A DNA stretch of 64,000 nucleotides from JABMMZ01 sp040386935 (GCA_040386935.1 JAZKEQ010000018.1:45690-109689); one strand, 5' to 3'; shown: positions 18,888-29,708, counted from the first letter of the stretch. The notes: generated by a model not told the origin, from the letters alone. Translations and numbers: made by a program.

Positions 18888-21155
18888 ATGGCATTTGATA
18901 TTGAAATGATTAAACAAGTGTATGCCAATATGCCTTCGCGCATTGCAGCAGCACGAACACTGTTAAACAAACCATTAACGCTCACCGAAAAAATTCTTTA
19001 TTCTCACCTTACGGAAGGTACACCTACAAGTGTTTATCAAAGAGGTGGCAGTTATGTAGATTTTGCGCCTGATCGCGTGGCGATGCAAGATGCTACAGCA
19101 CAAATGGCTTTGTTGCAGTTCATGCAAGCCGGGCGTCCAAAAGTGGCAGTTCCTTCAACTGTGCATTGCGACCACTTGATCAATGCTAAAGTTGGTGCAA
19201 GTGAAGATTTAGCTTTTGCAAAAACAGAAAGTGCTGAAGTCTTCAACTTCCTTTCTTCTGTTTCAAATAAATACGGCATTGGTTTCTGGAAACCGGGTGC
19301 AGGTATTATTCATCAGGTAGTATTAGAAAACTATGCTTTTCCGGGTGGTATGATGATAGGTACCGACAGCCATACTGTAAATGCAGGTGGATTGGGAATG
19401 GTAGCTATCGGTGTTGGTGGTGCCGATGCATGTGATGTAATGGCAGGTTTACCTTGGGAATTAAAATTTCCAAAACTGATAGGTGTAAAATTAACAGGTA
19501 AATTGAATGGCTGGACATCAGCTAAAGATATCATTTTGAAAGTAGCCGGTATACTCACTGTAAAAGGTGGAACCGGTGCTATTGTAGAATATTTTGGTGA
19601 TGGTGCCATTAATTTGAGTTGCACAGGCAAAGGCACAATTTGTAACATGGGTGCAGAAATTGGTGCAACCACTTCTACATTCGGATATGATGAAAGCATG
19701 GAACGCTACCTAAGAAGTACTGACAGAGCTGACGTTGCCGATCTTGCCAATACTATTAAAGAACACTTAACAGGTGATGCTGAAGTATATGCTAATCCAA
19801 ATGATTACTTTGACCAGGTGATCGAAATTGATTTGAATACATTGGAGCCATACATCAATGGTCCTTTCTCTCCTGACTTAGCTACTCCAATCAGCAAAAT
19901 GAGAGAAACTGCTGCAGCTAATGGTTGGCCAATGAATATTCAGGTAGGTTTGATCGGTTCTTGCACTAACTCATCTTATGAAGATTTGACTCGTTCTGCT
20001 TCGGTTGTAACTCATGCTGCTGCTCAAAATCTAAAAGCAAAAGCCGGATTTACCATTACACCGGGTTCAGAACAAGTGCGCTACACAGCTGAAAGAGATG
20101 GTATATTAAGTACTTTCGATAAAATTGGTGGTGTTGTTTTAGCTAACGCGTGCGGACCATGTATCGGTATGTGGAGTCGTATGGGTGCTGAGAAAAAAGA
20201 AAAAAACACCATTATCCATTCCTTCAATAGAAACTTTGCTGCCCGCCAGGATGGCAATCCAAATACATATGCATTTGTAGCTTCTCCAGAAATTGTAACA
20301 GCTATGGCTATTGCCGGTGATCTGGGCTTTAACCCATTAACCGATACATTAACCAATGAGAATGGTGAACAGGTAAAATTAGCTGAACCTACCGGTTTAG
20401 AATTGCCAATTAAAGGATTTGCAGTAGAAGATGCAGGCTACCAGGCACCGGCTGCTGACGGCAGTGGTGTTCAGGTAAATGTTTCTCCTGAATCAAAACG
20501 TTTGCAATTATTAGATCCATTTAAACCATGGGAGGGCACTGATCTTAAAGGTCTTAAATTGTTAATCAAAGCAAAAGGAAAATGTACAACCGATCATATT
20601 TCAATGGCGGGACCGTGGTTGAAATTCCGTGGTCACCTCGATAATATTTCTAATAACTTATTGATAGGTGCTACCAATTTCTTTAATGACAATACAAATT
20701 CTGTGAAAAATCAGTTAACAGGCGAATACGGTGAAGTACCTGCAACTCAAAGAGCTTATAAAGCACAGGGAATTGGCAGTATCGTTGTTGGTGATGAAAA
20801 TTATGGAGAAGGTTCATCAAGAGAGCACGCTGCAATGGAACCTCGTCACCTTGGTGTAAGAGTGGTATTGGTTAAATCATTTGCCCGTATCCACGAAACC
20901 AATTTGAAAAAACAAGGGATGTTAGGTTTGACATTTGCTAACAAAGCAGATTATGACCTGATACTTGAAGATGATACTTTCAACTTATTGGGATTAACCG
21001 ATTTCAAACCGGGCAAACCATTGCGTTTAGTATTGAATCACAAGAATGGTACAACTGATACCATCAATTGCAATCACACTTATAACGAACAACAAATCGA
21101 ATGGTTTAAAGCCGGTGGCGCTCTGAATATTATCAGAGCCGGTATTGGCGCTTAA
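18888..21155 (+). CDS. acnA: Aconitate hydratase (mitochondrial-type aconitase)
   Basis: A 755-residue TCA-cycle enzyme converting citrate to isocitrate through cis-aconitate. The three ligands of the [4Fe-4S] cluster are visible: Cys359 in GSCTNSSYEDL and Cys422 and Cys425 in NACGPCIGMW, nearly the same numbering as mammalian mitochondrial aconitase. The C-terminal swivel domain has GEGSSREHAAMEPRHLG with the substrate-binding Ser and Arg. The length fits the mitochondrial-type branch rather than the 890-residue AcnA/IRP type, so the symbol is used in the broad sense. It is a single gene with its own promoter element and a strong downstream terminator. Confidence 0.96.
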   Translation: MAFDIEMIKQVYANMPSRIAAARTLLNKPLTLTEKILYSHLTEGTPTSVYQRGGSYVDFAPDRVAMQDATAQMALLQFMQAGRPKVAVPSTVHCDHLINAKVGASEDLAFAKTESAEVFNFLSSVSNKYGIGFWKPGAGIIHQVVLENYAFPGGMMIGTDSHTVNAGGLGMVAIGVGGADACDVMAGLPWELKFPKLIGVKLTGKLNGWTSAKDIILKVAGILTVKGGTGAIVEYFGDGAINLSCTGKGTICNMGAEIGATTSTFGYDESMERYLRSTDRADVADLANTIKEHLTGDAEVYANPNDYFDQVIEIDLNTLEPYINGPFSPDLATPISKMRETAAANGWPMNIQVGLIGSCTNSSYEDLTRSASVVTHAAAQNLKAKAGFTITPGSEQVRYTAERDGILSTFDKIGGVVLANACGPCIGMWSRMGAEKKEKNTIIHSFNRNFAARQDGNPNTYAFVASPEIVTAMAIAGDLGFNPLTDTLTNENGEQVKLAEPTGLELPIKGFAVEDAGYQAPAADGSGVQVNVSPESKRLQLLDPFKPWEGTDLKGLKLLIKAKGKCTTDHISMAGPWLKFRGHLDNISNNLLIGATNFFNDNTNSVKNQLTGEYGEVPATQRAYKAQGIGSIVVGDENYGEGSSREHAAMEPRHLGVRVVLVKSFARIHETNLKKQGMLGLTFANKADYDLILEDDTFNLLGLTDFKPGKPLRLVLNHKNGTTDTINCNHTYNEQQIEWFKAGGALNIIRAGIGA

Positions 21156-21180
21156 ACTGTCTCTTTTTAATCTTATATAA

Positions 21181-21210
21181 AAAGCCCTGAGATTATTTCA
21201 GGGCTTTTTT
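21181..21210 (+). terminator. Rho-independent terminator of the aconitase gene
   Basis: AAAGCCCTGA at 21181-21190 pairs perfectly with TCAGGGCTTT at 21198-21207 across a seven-base loop, followed by TTT. It lies 25 bases after the stop. Confidence 0.85.
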
Positions 21211-21405
21211 ATTGTTCAAAGTATATCTGCACTTCGGAATTAGCTTTGTTATACTTTAATATTAAAAAGGCATACAATAGATTTCTATTCCGGTTATCTT
21301 ATCAAGGGGCATTAATCCAGTTGGAATCACAAGCACATTCAAATGCTTTTAAGTTTGAATTTATTATTTCTTAAAAGCAACAACTTCAGGAAATTATTTG
21401 CCTAT

Positions 21406-21440
21406 AAAAAAAGGTGCATCCGTAATGGATGCACCTTTTT
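21406..21440 (-). terminator. Rho-independent terminator of the GEVED/CUB surface-protein gene
   Basis: AAAAAGGTGCATCC at 21408-21421 pairs perfectly (14 bp) with 21427-21440 across a five-base loop. Read on the minus strand it lies 20 bases after the stop at 21460 and ends in a T run. Its symmetry means it may also stop plus-strand read-through. Confidence 0.85.
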
Positions 21441-21459
21441 ACTAAGATTTTATTTTGAA

Positions 21460-24400
21460 TTATTGAAGTATTACGCGTTTCACTACAATTTGACCTTCAG
21501 ACTTCAGCTTAATGGTGTAAACACCTTTCGCTAATCCTGTCAGATCAACAGTGAATTTGCCTGTTGCTTCAGAATAATTTTGAGTTAATACTTGTTGTCC
21601 CATAGCATTGAATACTTCGATTGTAGCATTCTTAGCCATTAAGGTTTCCAAATCCAATGTTACAATACCTGTTGTTGGGTTAGGGTACACGCTCACTGCA
21701 TCATCAGCATTTGGAGCCTTTTTAAGCCCTGTAGTGCTATTATAGCACTTAGGCCAGTAGGTGTATACCACTTGAGTAGTATAAGGCAATGATTTGTTGC
21801 CGCTTGGGTCTGTTACTCTGTAGGTGATAGAATAAATACCTTCTTCATTAGGGTTCACGTTTTGTTTGATAATCTCAACCAATGGTTTCAACACTTGAGG
21901 GCTGTAGTAGTTATCAGTTGTTGTAACACCCCATAGTGGCCAAATATTATCGCCTACGCAAGCATAGATGGTTTCACCCCAGATTACCGGAGCTTCGATA
22001 TCAACTACGTTAACAGTACGGGTTTTGAAAGATATATTACCTGATCCGTCTACTGCTTTGAATACTTCAGAATAAGTACCCAGTTTATTTGGATCAACAT
22101 TACTTGAAATTCTAGTAACACTTACCTGACCTGGACCGTAGAAGTTATCACTAACAGTTGCAGTGATAGATACATATTTTTCAGTTACTTTATGTGTAAC
22201 AATATCAAAAGTATTCAGGTTAATTACCGGTGGAACAAAGTCATCCACTCTGTAGTTAACAGTAACCGGATCTGCTTGATTTCCGCTTTGATCTACTGCT
22301 TGATAAGTAACAGTATAGGTATTTCTAACAGTAGTATTCACCGGATTAACAAGCCATTGACGGGTCAATACAGGATTATCATCATAATCATCTATAGCAG
22401 TTGTTTGATCTACCCAGGTACTGCCAATTTGTACAGATGTATCACCAAAGTTAGTAATTAATGGTTTTACACCATCAGTAACACAAACTGTTCTTGTTTT
22501 TACAACACCGTTACCGGCATCGTCTTTCACACTATAAGTCAAAGTATAAGTACCAATTTTTCTAGTATCAACTTTACCTTTAACAATGATTGAGTTTGTA
22601 AGATTTACAAATGGATTCGTATTGTAAGCAGAAGCTCCCGGATCTACGTATGGATCATTTTTTCTTGTTGCTTCGATGCAACCGGGAAGGTCTGGATTTA
22701 GTGTAAGTACAGGTGGTGTACGGTCATTTTCTACAATGATTGTTCTTACAACTGTAGTTGCTTTGTTACCTGATTTATCCGTTACGTTGTATTCTATGGT
22801 ATAAATACCGGTAGTTAATACATCCAAATCAGATGTCATTTCTATTTCAGATGTAATATCACCTTCTGAAATATCATATGCCGTAGCGCTATCATCAACA
22901 TAAGCAGAATTAACTTCCATTCTCACTGTGTCACTTCCTTTCAGAGTAATTACAGGTTTTTGATTGTCATTGTACAACAATAGACCATAATCTTCATACT
23001 CACCCGCAGCCAAAGGACCACATGGAGTTGTATTTTCTTTCAAGAAGTTAGTTGCTACTCTTAATCTAGCCATACCTTCAAATGACTTTGCAAGAGAAGG
23101 AACAGTAAATGTATAACTCATGATTTGCGTTCTTCTTGACGATTCAGCATAAATTTCTTCATTTGCATCATCAAAGTCGCCATCAATATTCCAGTCGATC
23201 CAGAATTTGCGATTTGCAGAATCAATCGTACTGTTTCTAGTCATTTCTAAAGTATATTTTTTACCATAGGTAACGCTTGCAGAAACAGTTGAACTGTAAT
23301 CGGTATAAGCTGCATCGCCTGATGTAGACGCATTGTTGAATAACTCATTGCTGCCATCTAATAATCTTACTCTGTTTATTCCGATATCATCGCTGATGAT
23401 GTAGGCGTTTGGAGCGCAATAGTTCAAGGCACAGATGAATTTATTTTTTACAATGGTTTTAATAGTTGCATTGGTATCCAAATCATTATATGCTTTAAGC
23501 GCTATTGTATAACAACCCGGAGCTGTAAATTTAATAATTGGGGTTGGTAAACTATCGCCCGGTGTTGCATTATAATGAACATATCCTGTTCCATATTTAG
23601 ATGGATTTGAAGGAGGGTTCATCAATGTATAAGTAGTTGGGAAAATCGTCCACTCAAATCTATTGGCATTATCGCTAATTGGTGTCAATGTTGTGATATC
23701 TGCACCAGCTTTAGGACGTCTGTTAGATGCAGTAAAATCAAGATATGTTTGCTTAAAAGGTGTGATAACGTTAATGCTATCGCAGCTCTTATTATTACCC
23801 ACACATGATTTTATCTCTAGACAAACTTCGTATTTACCATCGGTATACATGGTTAAACCCGGTTCTGCTTTATTGCTGAATACCGCACCATCCAGTGTCC
23901 ACTCCCAGGTAGGAACACCTACAATATTCTGGGTTGTATTGATAAATTTGATTGGTGTACTGTTGTAGTTAGGAGAATTTACTGTTGTAAATGCAGGAGT
24001 AGGGGCAACTGCTGGGCCAAGTTCAGATTTGTAAGTTCCAAGGTACCCAGAGTCAACGCCTGCAGCATCTGATTCAAATAAAATGAACATGCTACCGCTT
24101 GTTGCTGTTACTTTTAGTGGTGATTTATTGCTGTTATTCCATGTAGCTAATAAAGTACCGCTTGAGTTCTTACCATCCCAAACTCTCAGATTATCATTAG
24201 CACCGAATTTCAATTGAGTCATACTCAATTCAATTTTTTTAGCATTACAAGGTGTAATTAATAAGTATGATCTGGTGCCATAACCCTGACCGTTGGTGTA
24301 ATTAGCTGTTGTACCACCATTATCAATAATAGTACCTGAAGGGCTGCCAACTATATTATCAAGATTTGGTCCGTATGAACCAGATCCCAGATAGTAATCA

Positions 24401-25572
24401 GTAGGAAGTGTTACTGTAATATAGCAGATTTTTTTCTTTACTGCTGAGTATCCAATATCATTTCTTGATGTCAACTCAACTACGTAACAACCCGGTTCAT
24501 TGAACATAAACTCTGGATTCTGAGAAAACTCGGTGCTTCCATTGTTATTTGGATTTGACAATACATCGCCTCCTGCTAAATTCGGATAGTACAATGAATT
24601 CGCATAAGTTGTAGAATCATACACATCCCATTTCCATTCCCATGGTCCATTGGTAGACAAGTCGAATAATTTAACAATGTCATATTGTTCTACTGTTACT
24701 CTGTTGGCAATAAAGTTTGCAACAGGTTTTTGAGTCGGTGCATTTACAGACAAACATTTAACAATACTGTCGCTACCTAAGCAATTGGTGCTTTTTAATT
24801 TAACACATTTGGTACCTGGGGTTGTCCAAGTAAAGCTATAGTTAACACTATTAGGTGCTTCAACTGTGCCATCATTATTGATATCCCAAGCGTGGGTAAT
24901 ATAACCGGTAGGATTATCATTGATGAAATTGGCTTTTGATTTCACCCAAACACTTGCAGGTGCAATAAAACTTGAAGATACTGAAGTAGGCAACTGAACG
25001 TTTACAGAATAGTCTTCTGTTTCACCCCAAGTATATGTTCCACAAGCACTGCCGGGATTTGTCATAGTTGTTGTTTCGCTCAAAACACAACGCATTCTAG
25101 TTGTACCGGGAGTGATGTTACAAGGAACTGTGAATGTAAAATTGATGTCTCTTATACCTGAAGCATAGGCCGAAGGAGTTGATTTAACTGCTTCTGAAGC
25201 TTCGAAAGCATTGTTTTTGTTGTAATCAATCCAAACCAAAGCCTGATTGTTATAAGCTACAGAAGTTCCGCAATAGCCAACTGTTACACTAACAGTGTAT
25301 TGAGCACCGGCAGAAAGATTAAATGGTTTTAACGAAGTATAATCCGTGTATTGGGCACATACTGTTGTAGATGGCTGCCATGAGTTGTTGTTTAACAATA
25401 CCGCACCATTACTATTATCAACCATTTTAACGTTGGTGATAAATTCATCAGTTGTGCTAGTAGCGCCAGAAGTACAATACTGTGCGTTTGATAGTTGTAA
25501 ACTTGCTATAAAAAGGGCAGATAATATCAACGCCTTAATATTTATATTTTTTAAAATAAAATTTAGATTCAT
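21460..25572 (-). CDS. Giant T9SS type A surface protein: GEVED, PKD, CUB, DUF5011 Ig-like repeats
   Basis: A 1370-residue secreted protein. Signal peptide 1-31 (ends LQLSNAQ); first GEVED domain to about 190 (GETEDYSVNV); PKD-like segments about 200-390; CUB-like domain about 400-515; another PKD; a second GEVED to about 860 (GEYEDYGLLL); five Ig-like DUF5011/HYR repeats about 880-1285, each with a (T/S)YxVxDxSGN-type core; and a type A sorting domain at about 1295-1370 (VYPNPTTGIVTLDL, LAKGVYTIKL, KRVILQ). T9SS should carry it to the surface. The first half is paralogous to the truncated protein at 1-1703. It has its own terminator. Adhesive or structural use is inferred; no catalytic domain is seen. 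Confidence 0.9.
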   Translation of the reverse strand: MNLNFILKNINIKALILSALFIASLQLSNAQYCTSGATSTTDEFITNVKMVDNSNGAVLLNNNSWQPSTTVCAQYTDYTSLKPFNLSAGAQYTVSVTVGYCGTSVAYNNQALVWIDYNKNNAFEASEAVKSTPSAYASGIRDINFTFTVPCNITPGTTRMRCVLSETTTMTNPGSACGTYTWGETEDYSVNVQLPTSVSSSFIAPASVWVKSKANFINDNPTGYITHAWDINNDGTVEAPNSVNYSFTWTTPGTKCVKLKSTNCLGSDSIVKCLSVNAPTQKPVANFIANRVTVEQYDIVKLFDLSTNGPWEWKWDVYDSTTYANSLYYPNLAGGDVLSNPNNNGSTEFSQNPEFMFNEPGCYVVELTSRNDIGYSAVKKKICYITVTLPTDYYLGSGSYGPNLDNIVGSPSGTIIDNGGTTANYTNGQGYGTRSYLLITPCNAKKIELSMTQLKFGANDNLRVWDGKNSSGTLLATWNNSNKSPLKVTATSGSMFILFESDAAGVDSGYLGTYKSELGPAVAPTPAFTTVNSPNYNSTPIKFINTTQNIVGVPTWEWTLDGAVFSNKAEPGLTMYTDGKYEVCLEIKSCVGNNKSCDSINVITPFKQTYLDFTASNRRPKAGADITTLTPISDNANRFEWTIFPTTYTLMNPPSNPSKYGTGYVHYNATPGDSLPTPIIKFTAPGCYTIALKAYNDLDTNATIKTIVKNKFICALNYCAPNAYIISDDIGINRVRLLDGSNELFNNASTSGDAAYTDYSSTVSASVTYGKKYTLEMTRNSTIDSANRKFWIDWNIDGDFDDANEEIYAESSRRTQIMSYTFTVPSLAKSFEGMARLRVATNFLKENTTPCGPLAAGEYEDYGLLLYNDNQKPVITLKGSDTVRMEVNSAYVDDSATAYDISEGDITSEIEMTSDLDVLTTGIYTIEYNVTDKSGNKATTVVRTIIVENDRTPPVLTLNPDLPGCIEATRKNDPYVDPGASAYNTNPFVNLTNSIIVKGKVDTRKIGTYTLTYSVKDDAGNGVVKTRTVCVTDGVKPLITNFGDTSVQIGSTWVDQTTAIDDYDDNPVLTRQWLVNPVNTTVRNTYTVTYQAVDQSGNQADPVTVNYRVDDFVPPVINLNTFDIVTHKVTEKYVSITATVSDNFYGPGQVSVTRISSNVDPNKLGTYSEVFKAVDGSGNISFKTRTVNVVDIEAPVIWGETIYACVGDNIWPLWGVTTTDNYYSPQVLKPLVEIIKQNVNPNEEGIYSITYRVTDPSGNKSLPYTTQVVYTYWPKCYNSTTGLKKAPNADDAVSVYPNPTTGIVTLDLETLMAKNATIEVFNAMGQQVLTQNYSEATGKFTVDLTGLAKGVYTIKLKSEGQIVVKRVILQ

Positions 25573-25639
25573 GAGTGAAATTTGATAATTAGAAAATTGA
25601 CTTTTAATAAAATTACTTGTAATAAAATTGATTTGAATA

Positions 25640-28600
25640 TTATTTAGTAACAGTAATTTTTTTAGTTGCTACCTGATTGCCTGTTACAACTTTTACTACA
25701 TATACCCCTGATGCCATTGCTGACAAATCGATATTAGCAGTATTGCTGTCAACTGTTACAGTGTTTACTAATTCACCAATTGTGTTATAAACATAAACAG
25801 TCATTTCACTAACCTGAGCATCAAATGTTACATTGAATAAGCCATTGTTAGGGTTAGGATATACAGACAAATTATTATTCATAATTTCTGCACTGGCAAT
25901 ATCAGTTGCAAGGTTGATACATTTGGTAGTAGCACATTCGCAACCGGCCTGATTACGAGCAATCATTGTGATGCAATATTTATTTCTACCGGCAAATGAA
26001 TAGTTAACACCACCTTGTGATGAAGATAGCTGATTACCGTCTCCCATCAACCATGTGTAATTGATACCGGTTGATGCACCACCTGTTGGAGTGAATTTAT
26101 AATTTGTTAATGATGTTGTGTAATCTCTGTCAGCATCGAAGTTACAAGTACCCGGTAAAGGGAATATTGTAATGCTTTTACTCAATGAATCTGAACAACC
26201 ACCGGCTATATCAGCGCGCAATTTAACGGTATATACTTGTGATACTCCTGAAGCATATGCATGGATAGGAGCAGGTACATCTGTTGTTTTGCCATCGCCA
26301 AACGACCATGTGTAGGTTATTTCTCCGTTCACAAATGTTGTATTATTTGTAAATGGTACTTCAGTTCCGGCACAGCCGTCTAGTGCTTCAAAATCAACAT
26401 TAGGTTGTACGCCTACGTTCAACACTTTAGTAATTTCAGTTGAACAACCGTTGCTCAATGATGTTTTTAATTTAACATTCTTAGGCCCAACAGTGAACCA
26501 GTTTTTAACCGGGCTGAAGGCATTTGAAGTTGTTCCATCACCAAAGTCCCAAGTGTAGCTTTGTAAACTTTCACCATTCAGATTAGTTGTATTTGAAAAT
26601 GGTGTAGCTGTTCTGCTACAAGCAAATGGATAGGTGAAATCAGTTGTTGGTGTTTGTTTTACAACAAATGGTTGGGTAATAGAGTCTCTGCAACCAAACT
26701 CAGACATAACACGCAGTTTAATATTTTTTACACCTGCTGTAACGAATGTGTATTCTGCATCCGTTTCTCTTGATTGGTTACCTTGATCATCATAAGTCCA
26801 CACATTTCCAAAATAGCCTTGTTGTATGGTTGAATTATTCAAGAATTTGAATTCTGAATTTAAACAACTACCTGTTACTTTAACAAAAGCTGCCACAGGT
26901 CTTGCGAACTGATAAGCAAACTTGGTTACTGCATCAGAACATCCATCTGCTGTAGCTGTAAGTGTTACTTTATAACCACCCGGTGTTGAATATATTTTAT
27001 TGATAGTTGCTAATGAAGTTGTTGTATTTATAGCTGATCCATCACCGTAATCCCATGTGTAAACGGGAACACCGCCACCTGAATATACTGTTCCGTTTGC
27101 TAATTTTACTACATTTCCCTGACAGGCATTTGTATTAATAATTTTAGCTTCAGGTACTTCAGTAATATAAACATTGAAAACTTTTGTTGATACAAAGTTA
27201 TATGGTCTTGTAATTGCCTTCATTGTCACTACATAAGTGCCAAATTTTTCAAAAATGTGAATTGGATTGGCTTCTGTAGCAATTGGAGACAAATCACCAA
27301 AATCCCATTCGTACTCTATTGAACCACTGCTTACAGTAGAAAGGTTTTCAAAATAAATTTCTGCATTTTCGCAAAAAACTGATGGTAATTTTACACCCGG
27401 AACTGCTTTTGGAGCGATTAATACTTTGCGGGTATAGATGGTATCGCAACCTGTTAATAGGTTGAGCATTCTTACTGAAATAACAATTGTACTGTCTTCC
27501 CATGCTTTTGCAGGGTCTAGTGTTACGGTAAATGGTGCTGAAATACTAGCTGTAACAGTACCGCTTGCATTATAGCCATTAACAGTTTTTGCGCTCACTG
27601 AGCCAAACCATTTGGTGCCAAAGTCTCCATTGGTATAACCCAATCTTGAAGGTGCTGTAAAGTCATACACCAGTTTCTCGTTAGGGAAAGTAATATCAGG
27701 TTTGCCTGTTATTACAAAACTTGCAAAAGGAGATGATAGACCTACATTCTGAGTCAAATTTGATCCTCCAGGAGCCGGGATAACAATAGTAGATAAGCTC
27801 TGTGAATCATTAGCCACAAAGTCATCCGGTGTTGTTACAAATGCACTTACTTTAGTTGCTCCTGTAGCAGAAAATTTATACGTACCCGGGAATGTAAATG
27901 TTAAGGATGCTCCTGAAGCAATAGTCGTATTTGGAATCGTGTAATCAACTTTTGCATTGGTATTCACTCTGTATGCAATTGTTGGGTTCTTCAATGGGTA
28001 GGCAGAATTGTTTTTGATAGTTGCGCCTATTGAAGTTGTATATCCTGAACATGTTGGCGAAGGGAAGGTAATATTCAAGCTGGTTACCTGAAGATCTACA
28101 GAGTATTCTAAAGCGCCTATATCAGGGGTAGAAGATCTTGTAACACCATTGATATCAGTTGTAATACCTGTTACTGTTTTACCTTTATTAGCCATTCCTA
28201 TAGAAGTTGGTGTTAAATTTGAACCTAACGCACTTAAATCTATAAAATCAGGGTCCACAGAAATATTACTTGTTGGTAAACCTGCAGAAATCATTGCTGC
28301 TAAATCGAATCTGGCAGCACAGCCAGAGCCTCCATATGATAGCCCTATCGTATTAGCTGCTGCTAAAGGACCAAAATCAAAATTATTATTTTTGAAATTC
28401 GTGTATCCTGCACAGCCTCCATTATCATAGTGAAGGTATTTAGTGCCTGTTCCACCATGATTGTTGTAAACAATATTGTTCTCAACATTTCTCCAGTAGC
28501 TGCCATAAAGGCCATACATTGTCCCTGTATTTGTAACTGCTGTATTGTAGGCATAAGCAAACGTATTGTTTTCTATATCAAGAGTTGCGCCTGTGTTAAC

Positions 28601-29677
28601 ACTTGCATACCAATAAAAGTAGGAATACAATGAAGTTGTGCTGAATGCATGAATTAAATTATTTCTAAACTTTGAATTTGTAAGTGTCGTTCCATTGTCG
28701 TAATTATAACAATAAATAGGATACATAATTGATCCTTGTGGTGTATTGCCATTCAGATTGAAAATTCTATTTTCGTCTGCAATCATTGTTGTGTAATACA
28801 AATACAGTCCATACTTAGTAGTAAATCTTGTTGCACCTGTATTGTGTATATTATTTCTTGTGATTGTTGTGCCTGAGGTATAATAACAATATACTCCGTA
28901 AAGGTAGAAATCCTGAATGTTATTATTAGAAATGGTATTACTGTTATTGGCATTTGTAGCAGAATATGCGGAAGGGCCTACGATTACAATTGCGTAATAG
29001 GGGCCATTACCAGATGCTGATCGCATGTCATTGCTATCAATCAAGTTGAAATTTCCGCTATTGGCATAAGTACTTGGACTTGTTGTTCCATTTGACATCC
29101 AAATGTATGAGCAATAGGTTAGTGTTGTTCCATTTGGTACTTTCAATTTACATTTTTTAATGATGTTATTATTGGCAGCATTCTTTAGCCAAAAGCAATG
29201 TCCATAGGTACCATTTGCTCTTACTTCTAAATTGATGAATCTGAAATAATCTGTTCCATCCATATCAATTGTTGCTCCGTCTGTTGTAACTGTAGCTGTA
29301 AATTGAAGAATTGATCCATTACCATTGATGGTAACGGTATTAGTTGCGTTAACGCCTAAAATCTGGTTGAACTTTACTTGTTGTGTATATGTTCCACCTG
29401 CAGCGACATCAACGACAATAGGACCCTGTACTCCGTTACCTCCGGTTGCATAATTGGCTGGTCCGCCATCGCCTCTTGTTAGATTCTTTAAATCGTTTGC
29501 AAACGCTGTGAAAGAAACATAATTGGTAGCAGAGGCTGTAGCACCGGAATTAATGGTGTACGAGCCCCCCGGAAATGCCCAAATACTGAGCCATGAAAAT
29601 GCAAAACAACTCAGCGCAATTACCTTTGCGTTGAAAACTGACTTGCATTGATTGAAAAATTTGTACTTTTTATTCAT
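25640..29677 (-). CDS. Giant T9SS type A surface protein: beta-helix plus six PKD repeats
   Basis: A 1345-residue secreted protein. The ATG at 29677 starts MNKKYKFFNQ and a long signal sequence; a start 23 codons upstream is possible but adds a non-signal leader. Residues about 60-500 form a right-handed parallel beta-helix with many Asn-rich N-x-I/N-x-F turns (SNTISNNNIQDFYLYGVYCY), typical of carbohydrate-binding or pectin-lyase-like folds. A CARDB-like Ig domain lies at about 560-650, then six PKD repeats (about 785-1260, with YTWDFGDGT, YTWSFGDG and related cores). A type A sorting domain ends the protein (VYPNPNNGLFNVTF, MASGVYVVKV). No catalytic residues are evident. It lies next to the GEVED/CUB gene on the same strand but 67 bases away. 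Confidence 0.9.
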   Translation of the reverse strand: MNKKYKFFNQCKSVFNAKVIALSCFAFSWLSIWAFPGGSYTINSGATASATNYVSFTAFANDLKNLTRGDGGPANYATGGNGVQGPIVVDVAAGGTYTQQVKFNQILGVNATNTVTINGNGSILQFTATVTTDGATIDMDGTDYFRFINLEVRANGTYGHCFWLKNAANNNIIKKCKLKVPNGTTLTYCSYIWMSNGTTSPSTYANSGNFNLIDSNDMRSASGNGPYYAIVIVGPSAYSATNANNSNTISNNNIQDFYLYGVYCYYTSGTTITRNNIHNTGATRFTTKYGLYLYYTTMIADENRIFNLNGNTPQGSIMYPIYCYNYDNGTTLTNSKFRNNLIHAFSTTSLYSYFYWYASVNTGATLDIENNTFAYAYNTAVTNTGTMYGLYGSYWRNVENNIVYNNHGGTGTKYLHYDNGGCAGYTNFKNNNFDFGPLAAANTIGLSYGGSGCAARFDLAAMISAGLPTSNISVDPDFIDLSALGSNLTPTSIGMANKGKTVTGITTDINGVTRSSTPDIGALEYSVDLQVTSLNITFPSPTCSGYTTSIGATIKNNSAYPLKNPTIAYRVNTNAKVDYTIPNTTIASGASLTFTFPGTYKFSATGATKVSAFVTTPDDFVANDSQSLSTIVIPAPGGSNLTQNVGLSSPFASFVITGKPDITFPNEKLVYDFTAPSRLGYTNGDFGTKWFGSVSAKTVNGYNASGTVTASISAPFTVTLDPAKAWEDSTIVISVRMLNLLTGCDTIYTRKVLIAPKAVPGVKLPSVFCENAEIYFENLSTVSSGSIEYEWDFGDLSPIATEANPIHIFEKFGTYVVTMKAITRPYNFVSTKVFNVYITEVPEAKIINTNACQGNVVKLANGTVYSGGGVPVYTWDYGDGSAINTTTSLATINKIYSTPGGYKVTLTATADGCSDAVTKFAYQFARPVAAFVKVTGSCLNSEFKFLNNSTIQQGYFGNVWTYDDQGNQSRETDAEYTFVTAGVKNIKLRVMSEFGCRDSITQPFVVKQTPTTDFTYPFACSRTATPFSNTTNLNGESLQSYTWDFGDGTTSNAFSPVKNWFTVGPKNVKLKTSLSNGCSTEITKVLNVGVQPNVDFEALDGCAGTEVPFTNNTTFVNGEITYTWSFGDGKTTDVPAPIHAYASGVSQVYTVKLRADIAGGCSDSLSKSITIFPLPGTCNFDADRDYTTSLTNYKFTPTGGASTGINYTWLMGDGNQLSSSQGGVNYSFAGRNKYCITMIARNQAGCECATTKCINLATDIASAEIMNNNLSVYPNPNNGLFNVTFDAQVSEMTVYVYNTIGELVNTVTVDSNTANIDLSAMASGVYVVKVVTGNQVATKKITVTK

Positions 29678-29700
29678 AAGGTTGTATGATTTGTATCTAA

Positions 29701-29708
29701 CAAAATTA
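29701..29708 (-). promoter_or_regulatory. Possible -7 element of the beta-helix/PKD gene
   Basis: On the minus strand TAATTTTG fits TAnnTTTG and lies 23 bases upstream of the ATG at 29677. The nearest TTG upstream is 13 bases away, shorter than the usual 19-21, so the call is weak. Confidence 0.3.

Larger units (their letters stand above)
21156..21459. other. Convergent intergenic region with two terminators
   Basis: Spacer between the plus-strand aconitase gene and the minus-strand surface-protein gene. Each gene has its own hairpin terminator (21181-21210 and 21406-21440). I see nothing else in the 195 bases between them. Confidence 0.6.

Noticed and set aside
22192..25585. Plus-strand open frames within the minus-strand surface gene 21460-25572
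   Set aside because: Shadow frames without start context or domains, fully inside a well-supported gene.
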